NCBI GenBank assembly: GCA_001455915.2
Contig: LNDK02000082.1
Coordinates: forward strand, 124,001-188,000
Direction of reading: 5' to 3'
Length of the DNA: 64,000 nt
Source of the DNA: Samsoniella hepiali
Lineage: Eukaryota; Ascomycota; Sordariomycetes; Hypocreales; Cordycipitaceae
Both the position numbers and the translations under genes were made by a program. Positions 56,001 to 64,000 of the stretch are shown here, piece after piece; the stretch's first letter is position 1; every line of letters starts with the position of its first letter. The notes below the pieces were generated by a model. It saw only the letters and a list, made by a program, of their open reading frames with translations, searched no databases and had not been told where the DNA came from.

Positions 56001-57381
56001 GCAACATTGTACAAGTTCCCCGACACAAAGCTTTTTCTCTTCGTTGCAAGACCCCTCCCTCCCCTGCAAAGGTTCAAAGAGAGGCGACAGGTTTCAAAGG
56101 ATAATGAGTGACGAGGACAGGACTGAGGAAGGGGCGGGAAAAGAGGGCCGAAGGGGGCGGGGGGGGGGCACATTTACAAACAAAAACGTCTTCTGTGGGG
56201 GAAGAACAGGCTTTTTTCCTCTCATGTGTGAGCAGAAACGATGGCCCGCCCCGCCCTCTCTTTCTCTTGTCGGCCAACCCATACGAAAACGATGGGCTGG
56301 GCTTGTTTTTAGCTGCATGACATCAGGGGTGGCCCAGCACATGGCGAGCAGGGGGACGGCGTGTGCGGGCATCCGTCGAACTGGAGAAAAGAGCATTCAT
56401 TATGGAGGGGGGAAAAAGGGTAACAAACAAGAGTCAGGACGCTTTGCTCTGTTTCCCTGGTGTGGGTTTAGAGAGTCGGCTCCTACGGGCTTTCGCTGAT
56501 GAAATTGGGTGGCTTTTTTTTGTGACCTTTGTTCGCCTAATTCAGCCAAAAAAGTGAAAAAGACAACTTGCGCCACTGGCCGATTTTGAAAGGCAAGCCC
56601 GTTTGCCTTCTCCAAGGGGCCCCCTGCTGCCACAACTGTACTCTGTAGATGATTTATGACAGACGCCGGGACGGGACAAAACAGACGTGACCCAGCAAAG
56701 GCCCTCTCTTTCCTCTTGAGCAATGACGCCACCCAGTAATTAGTTGCAGGTTTTAATTTCTGCATTGAGCGAAAAGCACCAAGGCTCTTTGTCTGTCAAT
56801 CCGTCTCTGGGCTTTGCTTGACGGGCCTTGCGCATCGTACAGGTGGCGGGCACGGCTGACAAGCCTCGACCCCCATGCGGACGGGGGGTTGTCTTCTTTT
56901 TTCTTCGCATTTTCTAGGCCGCGGGTGTCTCTGGAGCAAAAAGCTGGCCGCATTTTGGGGCGCTCCCTCCCGTTGCCTTGGAATAAAATCCATATATTAA
57001 TTAAGGGCCATTGGCATCGAATTTATCCTGCAGATGCCATCGTACGTTTGGCAGATGTCGTCTTTCCGCCCTCCGCCCCTCCCGATGCCTTGCAGCAGCA
57101 ACGTGTGGAATAGAGACGCCGCTTGTGAAACAAAAAAAGGCAGCAAGATGGTGTGTCTGTTGCTGACAGCATTGCTGGCTGAGATGGTGTGTTCGCCGAC
57201 AAAGAACACACACACACACATACGGGGTAAGCTCCTACGCCTTACCTTCCAAATCTGCCTCTCTTCTCGCCTTTCTTCTTCTTCTTCCTCCGCAACTCTG
57301 CATTTCTCGTGACAGATGGAGCTTTGCGCTTGCTCTCTCTCCCCCACCTCCCGGTGCAATGGCGACGCTAGAGGCCGCCTC

Positions 57382-57458
57382 TGACAGAAATTCAGTACGT
57401 CCTGAGCCAACCTAAACTCGAACAAACCGGATAGAATTTATGTCACACCCCCACTGTA
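57382..57458 (+). repeat. Dispersed short repeat, copy C
   Basis: Begins TGACAGAAATTCAGTACG and ends TTTATGTCACACCCCCACTG. It aligns with copies A and B; its first 18 bases are identical to copy A. Confidence 0.65.
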
Positions 57459-59631
57459 ACTGACCAACTCCGCGGGACGACCCCATCTCACTAAATCGAG
57501 GGGGGGGGGGGGCTTGCGCGAAGCTTCACAGAAGGCCCAGAGCTCTAGGCAGGCAGTCAGTCAGTTATATCACAGCAGAGTTAAGTTGGTCAAAAGCTAA
57601 GAGAGCTCGACTAGCTCCCCCGTTGCGCTCTTTTTCTCTTCTTACCAAAGAGCGTTAGCTAGCGATGGCACTTGTCCATAGTTTCTAGTGATGGCATCCA
57701 ATCTCACGTCGTCGCTGACAACTGATCGTGGGGAGCGGCACCACTTACACGCCCGCCCGCCCCATTCCAAATAGAGTTTCCTTGCACATGGACGGGCCAC
57801 ACGGAGAAGCAAACGTATTTTGTTTGGGTAATTGTGAACCAGGCTACGGCTGCTCAAACTCCCCCTACGGTGTGCGTGTCGCTGTTCTCCCAGCAGGACA
57901 AGGGTCAGATTAACTTTCTCTCTCTCTCTTGACTCGGCAGCCCCAAAAAAGCCCCCAACCCGCCCAGCCATATCCGCGATATTTCGGACTCGTCTCCTCC
58001 CACATCGGGCCACGAGAGAAAGTCTACCGGACTGTCGGCAAGCCACCTTTTTTTTTTTTAATCCCTCCGCTTGTTGTCATTTGCTCCCTTCGTTTTCAAA
58101 TGCCGCTTCGTCTCCATCGGCTTCTCAACGGCTGTATCGGTGCGCGGGCTCAATCAGAGGGGGGCGTCTAGAGGCACTTCCCACACAATTGTCCCCCAAG
58201 TTGACCACCCAGCAGCATCGGCATCATTAGCCTATCCAGTTGGTAGCGGTTTCACTCCACCTGTCATTGTAGCACAACGTCTGTACATTTTTTTCGGAAT
58301 TCACCTAGTGGATCATGGGGGAGGAAACTCTCCCGGCGCGAGGGCTTCTTCGTCCCCGCCATGTGCTCGCCAGCTTGTGATTGGAGCCTCGGCACACGCT
58401 TAACAATCGTTGACGGAAAAAGAAGCAACTTTGGTAACACAAGTCGCTGATGAGTGGGCGGTACGCAGGTGCTGCTGCGCCTTTTTGCGTGTGTGTCAGA
58501 CATGTATGTCTCAGAACTCGAAATAGAAACCCAGCAAGCAAAAGGAGCCAAAAATAGGAACCAGGGCCCAGGGAAACAAACGGTGGTGGCATAGGGTGGT
58601 AGAGAAAGCTTGCATGTCGTTCATCCCAAGGGGGGGTCTGACTAAACCCCCCTCTTTCTTTTGGAAAGAGGTGCTTAATTACCGCACCGACAGCAAATAT
58701 GACCTTTGTGCAGGCAAAAGAGGCCAAACTGTGAAGGAATCGGATGCAACGACGTCACTTACAGTATGAAATGCAGGCAACCCACACGCCGATGGGAATC
58801 TAGCGTAGGGAGCAAAACGTGCCCGGCTAGAATAGCCGGATCTTGCCGGGGCGGTTATTAATCAACAACATTATTTCGCCGAGTCTTGAAACAGTTTGGG
58901 TAGCCACAAGCGGTGGGCAAAGTCTGATGCGCAAAGTACCAGTACAAGGGGAGAAGCAGGTGGTGGCATTGCGGAGGATGTGGATATCTACGCACCAGGC
59001 AGCCAAAGCAGCACCGTTTGATTGTCTTTTCGTCTCTCTGTTCAGCTTTTGTAACCATGACATTAATTCGGCAAAAGAATACCGTTTTCTTGTGATTCCT
59101 GCTGTTGGGCAGCATTATCATTACCCGTCTTCAAGGCACACCAAGAGCTTGCTGGGGGGTGCTTGGCGGCGTGGCGCAAGAGCCCAGGTGCTTGGGTCAG
59201 GCAGAGGCAGCCCGCTTTTACCCATGTGAGAGAGAGACGGGGAATGATGTAAAAACCGGGCGTCTGAATCTCGCATCAAGAGCGAATCAGAGACGTGCAG
59301 GCCAGGAAAAAGAAAAAAAAGAAGAAGCCTGCGTGGCTGAATCAGGTAAGCCACAGCGCCCGTGAGAGAGAGGGCGGTGGGCAAAAGGACGCCTCCCACT
59401 GCCCAGTTTTACTACAGTACTGGAACAGATTAGATTAGAACAGCAGAAAAGAGAGAGAAAGAGAGGGTTGACACGGCTGCGTGGCTGATGGCTGATGTGG
59501 CCAGCCAGCGCGAGAAAAGCGCGGCAAGTGGCCCGGACAACAAGGCGAAGCCGAAAGGGGAGCTTTCTCCGAAAAGGCCTTGCTGCAGGCGAGAATGAAC
59601 AGGTTTGCCATGCAGGGCAAGGACCGACCAC

Positions 59632-60297
59632 GATGCATTGATGCGCGCCCGATGCACTGATGCAATCCTGGGGGGGCAGCAGCGGCCAACCACCACCACT
59701 CTCACCGTAACCATACCACACCCATCTTGGCTGTCTGCTCCGCGCCGCTGGGCTGGGAGGGGGGATGGAGGGGCGGCCGACATGGTGCGTATCGCGCTAC
59801 AGCGTCTTTTTGCCTACTGGCAGGTTCAAGTCGGCGATTGCACACGTCGATGAGACCCCTCCCTGGTCCCTGTTCCAGTGTGCGTGAGTCCTTGGGCCCG
59901 ACATTCTGGGTCTGCTAGGATCCCTCTGTCTCGAACTCTGCTTTGCTTTTTTGTCCCGCAAGTCGTTGCCTATTGCGCCTTTTTGTCTTGGGCTATTCTT
60001 AGCTTTCCCTACTCTGCTGGCGGGCCTGCCTCTTTTTTTTTTTTTCTTGCGTGACACGTCGTCGTTGCTGGTGATGAATTGTCGTACAAGAGAGGGGCCT
60101 TCGTCCCGGAGACGCACAATGATGTCGTGCACAAGGTACAAAACAGGAGGAGGGGAGGGGAGGGGGGCCAAAAGGAAATGAGTGACGGCTTTTGTTTACT
60201 TCGTGTGTGACTTGACGAAAATGCACTGGGGCCCCGAAAAAAAGCAAGTTAGTGAGGCAAACAAGAGATGCATTGCTGCATTGATGCATTGATGCAG
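59632..60297. repeat. Two clusters of GATGCATT-type words
   Basis: The first cluster (59632-59667) has GATGCATTGATGC and GATGCACTGATGC. The second (60267-60297) has GATGCATTGCTGC and GATGCATTGATGC. The hexamer ATGCAT is palindromic. Clustering within 650 bp suggests decayed short repeats or binding sites. Confidence 0.4.
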
Positions 60298-63200
60298 GCT
60301 GGAATGCGGGCGAGATGCCCGTCTGCAACCGCACCAACCCGTCGTGAACTTGGCCCCGGCTCGACCGACCTGTGTAATAAGAATCGCCAGAATTGGATAT
60401 ACATGCGAAGAGGAAAAAGAAATTCCGCGCTGGGGGAGAATTCAGTGAAGTAGCGCTGTCGTTGTGCGCGTAGAAACCGGCCTGGCGCAGACATCGCCAG
60501 CAAAGCCGCATGACTAGCCACTTTGTTATCCATCACTTTTCGTCGTGCAACTCGTGTCATTCCTTGCTCTCTGTCCTTCGAGCATGGTGCCCTGCCCCGG
60601 GGCACGCAGGAACAACGCAGGCTAGGCCTAGCTAGCCTCGCTGCGCCAGCGACGCGACCACCGTCACCGTCGCTACAGCGCGTGCTAGTTAGCTTCCCGC
60701 TGACGGCAGACAAGGGGCGAGGGCCAGGCGTGCGCTGTTTTCCTGGTCGTCGTTCCGCCCTTCGGTACGGTCCTTGAGCCAAAAACGGCCTCGATGCCCG
60801 CCCAGTTGGCGAGTGTCGGAACCCACAGAGCCTCATCCGGACGCCCCTACTAATCATACACCTCTCCTCTATAACCAGTACCCTCTTTCTCTTGATACTT
60901 CTCAGCGTCAGAAAATGGCGACGATGCAGTGACAGGTGCGTGCTTGTTTCGACAGCTCTCGAATGCAGGTGAGCAAAGGCAACCGACGTGAGAACGATAA
61001 TCATCTCGGAGTGTTCCGTTGTCGGTAAAGTGCAGCGACAGAGTCTGCGTGAGGAACCAGGGCGGAAAGGTTCCTCACTGTTTGGATACTACATTGTATC
61101 TCTGGGGAGCACAAAAGGAAGTGGTGTGGTGTGGTGGGTGAGAGAAAACGAGACAGCCCCCAACACCATAGTTGGCACTTAAAGTAGCTGCCACGCTTCA
61201 GGGTCGCGATTCAAAGTAACACCAGCGGTAGTGGCGGACTAGAATCTAGCACCCAGGTCTCAAATGGCAAAACAGGTACCAAAAACGGCCGACCTCATCT
61301 TGGAAGAGAAACATCATGGAGACGGCTGCTCAGATGATGGAGCTGCTACCAGAGCACCTCAACAAGCGGCGGATCCCCTGCCTCCAGGTCGTCTGTAGTA
61401 GACAGCTTGACAGCACACTGTTTGGACTCGACCCACTGGAGGGCAAGACTGCAGGCAAATGGATCCGATGAACGCCCCCCTTGTGGCTCACTGCTCCGGT
61501 TTGCTGGCCAAAACCAGCAGGCTCCAGGAGGAACGCCAGGCTATGCACAAGGATAGGTGAAAACGGTGTCCAATGGTACGGAGTAGTTGGCGTGCTCCGG
61601 CCCACCAAGGGCTTGGCTTCGTTGCAACTGGGCAGTTGAACTAGAGGCTGCGCGAGGCTGCCTGCAGTGTACTCGGCTTTTAGGTACCGGATTGTGGTAG
61701 GCTGGCAGTGATGTGCTGGTTATTAGCGTTGCCAAGTTGATGATCCGTAGCGGAACGCCTCCGGGGGCCTATTATGCGCGCTGAATCTAAACACTGATTG
61801 TGGCATCTTCTGCTGTAGCACACGAGCTGCAGGTCGGCGATAACTAGCAGACCGCTGGGGACGGACACCCCTGCTGGGTGACACCGGGCTCGCTTCTCTT
61901 GAGACGGCAGAAAGTGCGGGCATGGCATGGATCTCGACGGTGCAGGACAGGATGGGTTAGGTGTTGATACATCGCGGGTATGCTTACTTGGGATGTTCTC
62001 CATAAGGTTCATGGGTTGGTATGGGAACTGGGTACGGCCAGCGGTGTTGTGATGGGCACCGGACGATAGCAGCCGTCGCAATGATGGGCCATCATCAGTG
62101 CTAGCCCCAGGCCGACCAACCGACCGAGGGACCCTGGTCGACAGTACGGGACGGAGGGGAGGACGAGGTGGCAACGGCTTCGGCGATGGCAAGTTGAATA
62201 ATGGGGGCAGGTGTGATGTGTTTTGGGGTTTCTTGCCTGTGGAAATTGGAGTGCATGTATGTGCATCTATCTGCAGGCAGCAAGCAGAGTAAGATATGTC
62301 GAGGTGGCACGAAGCAGGCCAAGACTGTGTCGAGCCCACCACCCTGCGAGCATCAACGGTGTTATAGACGGGGATGTGGCACCTGCATGTCACATTGGTT
62401 TCTGATTTACCAGGCTCCTCGGCAGGGTTATAGACATTCATCTGCCAAGAAGGCCAGGTACAAACGCCCTTGAAGAGAGGACTTGTCAAGCGGAATGAGA
62501 ATGGCGATAGTTGGATTCATTCCTCTCCCTTTATTGATGGGATTTGGGATGAATGAGGGTGCAGCCGACAGTCGAGGAGCCAAGGAGGGAACTGGAGAGC
62601 AATAACGTGACGAACCATTGAAGACTCCCTCCTGCCCCTCGTTCATGCGACCCCTCCCTGTGGTGTCGAGCCCCATGGCCGCGTAAAGAAGCCGGGATGC
62701 AGGATATACGTGTATGCGTGAGGGTGATGCGGGATCCGCCCGCCCTGTGGTCCGCAACTATTGGTGACGAGCGAGAGCGCGTTGTGTGTGCGTGCTGCAG
62801 ATGGACGGTTTGGGGAGAGTCGTGAAGCAGGGCAACGGATTGAGAAGGGAGGTTTTCGACAGCAGCAGCAGGAGCAGCGGCAGCAGCAGCAAGGGGGAGG
62901 GGCACCAGCCTGAGAGGGCTGCTGCGCGTGTCTACAGCGCGTCGCATCACTGTTTATAGCAGCCCGCAGCGCTGTGAGGTCCGCTGTCGCTCAGCTTCCG
63001 CGGTCCCTCTGCCCACCTTGGCTCATCTCACCTGGCGGCCCTTGCAACTGCCTGGTCCTGCCATCCTCGCAACCTAGCTACTCAGTGGGCAACCCCTCGG
63101 GAGCTGGGGCTAATCAGAGGCCCCGCTAGAGAGGGAGACGTGAATCCGTCGACTTGTGCAAGTCGCGACACGCTGCAAAAGGCACAGGGAGTGTGCCCAC

Positions 63201-64000
63201 TGCACAGCGGCCAAGGTCCAGCGCTGTCAGCCCCTGTAAGTCCGCTGCCCTTGGCCACGCTAGGTGCCCTCTCAGGCCAGTGCCCGCTAACCGTGGCGCG
63301 CTGCGCTGCTGCAGCCCACCATCCACCGGCCGACGCCAACAGTATCAGCAGCGCCAACGCCAGCGCCAGCGCCAGCGCCAAACCCTTGAGCGGTTTTGCT
63401 ATTTTATTTTATTTATTATTGTTTCTATACCATCAGTGCCGTTACCAGTTGCTCCTTGCTCGCAACTCCCCCCGGCTTGGCAGGTGTGTTGGTGCAGCAC
63501 TGGTCAGGAAAACATCGACATCAGACCAAGCCAAGCATTACCCAGCAACGCAGCTCATGGGGGACTCGGGTGGCGTCGTCCCAATCCCCCGCCAGCTCCA
63601 GGCGCCGGGTCGCTGCATCTCGTTTGGCTTGCACATCCCTACTACTACAGCGCTGTTAATGGCCAGCATCGGCAGCTATAGCCACTAAAACACCCGCTGC
63701 CATGTACCGGTAACGGGTGCTTGCAACGCAAGTCAGGCAACAAGGCACCAAGGCACCAGGGCACCAGGGCGTTGCGTTCGCTGCTGTTGCATCCACTCGG
63801 CAAGAAACCGCCCCCTCGCAAAACCTCCACCTTGCAAATTCTCACACCCCCTCTCGTCGACTTGGCCCGCGTCGCCTGCTCTTCTCCCACACACTCGCTC
63901 TCTCTCCGGAGACCAGGGGGAGGGGCGGGCCTGGAGGCTTGTCCTCGTCCACCTTGGCCGCCCAAAAGAGGTCTGAGCTGATCTCCGTCCTGGCCAAGCC

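Larger units (their letters stand above)
46329..64000. other. About 17.7 kb without a convincing gene
   Basis: I find many open frames on both strands, up to 290 codons near 55232. None has a domain, ordered splice sites or consistent codon bias. Sequence is not AT-rich. It has frequent T runs on the plus strand, G runs, C/T-rich tracts and a copy of the dispersed repeat. No tRNA or rRNA signature is visible. The right end (63840-63960) is CT-rich like a fungal 5' leader, so a plus-strand gene may start beyond the edge. Confidence 0.5.

Noticed and set aside
55232..56104. 290-codon plus-strand open frame in the gene desert
   Set aside because: Starts without a convincing ATG context and translates pyrimidine tracts into Ser/Pro/Phe; no domain.

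Overview
The window is nuclear DNA of a filamentous ascomycete. Most coding regions are broken by one to seven introns of about 44-110 nt with GT...AG ends and CTAAC/CTGAC-type branch sites. The gene families are typical of Pezizomycotina: Zn2Cys6 and C2H2 regulators, a HET protein, an MRP-type ABC transporter, a DHA1-like MFS pump, a PAF-type antifungal protein and a DUF3632-like protein. An AT-rich, probably RIP-damaged island is also present. A Sordariomycete, perhaps Hypocreales, is a reasonable inference but is not proven.

Layout. 1-6.5 kb: a partial Yippee-type zinc protein (minus strand, cut by the left edge), a small six-cysteine secreted protein, a Zn2Cys6 regulator, a decayed gene fragment and a dispersed repeat. 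6.45-6.53 kb: a loxP-containing 454 mate-pair linker followed by 26 N. This is a sequencing and scaffolding artefact, so adjacency across it is uncertain. 7.4-15.7 kb: an F-box/ankyrin protein and an eight-exon ABC-C transporter with one apparent homopolymer frameshift. 15.9-20 kb: the AT-rich island, a DUF3632-like protein, a PAF-family antifungal protein hidden by two introns, and a J-domain protein. 21.4-29.9 kb: alpha/beta-hydrolase, Asp/Glu racemase, C2H2 regulator, Old Yellow Enzyme and RidA, which look like a small catabolic or modifying cluster. 30.7-33.4 kb: two tandem, diverged kinase-fold proteins that lack catalytic residues. 34.8-46.3 kb: secreted BBE-type FAD oxidoreductase, sulfotransferase-like protein, PEBP, MFS transporter, a small membrane protein, an acidic protein of unknown function and a 745-residue HET protein. 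46.3-64 kb: about 17.7 kb with no convincing gene, rich in homopolymer and polypyrimidine tracts.

How the parts may work together (inference). Hydrolase, racemase, ene-reductase and RidA could release, epimerise, reduce and detoxify an amino-acid-derived or enone-containing substrate. The C2H2 factor shares a 1-kb divergent promoter with the ene-reductase. PAF protein, ABC-C and MFS pumps, six-cysteine secreted protein and HET protein are functions typical of competition, export and self/non-self responses. The most noteworthy items are the PAF gene with exactly conserved cysteine spacing, the tandem pseudokinase pair, the putative racemase/OYE/RidA cluster, the gene-free right quarter and a three-copy dispersed repeat.
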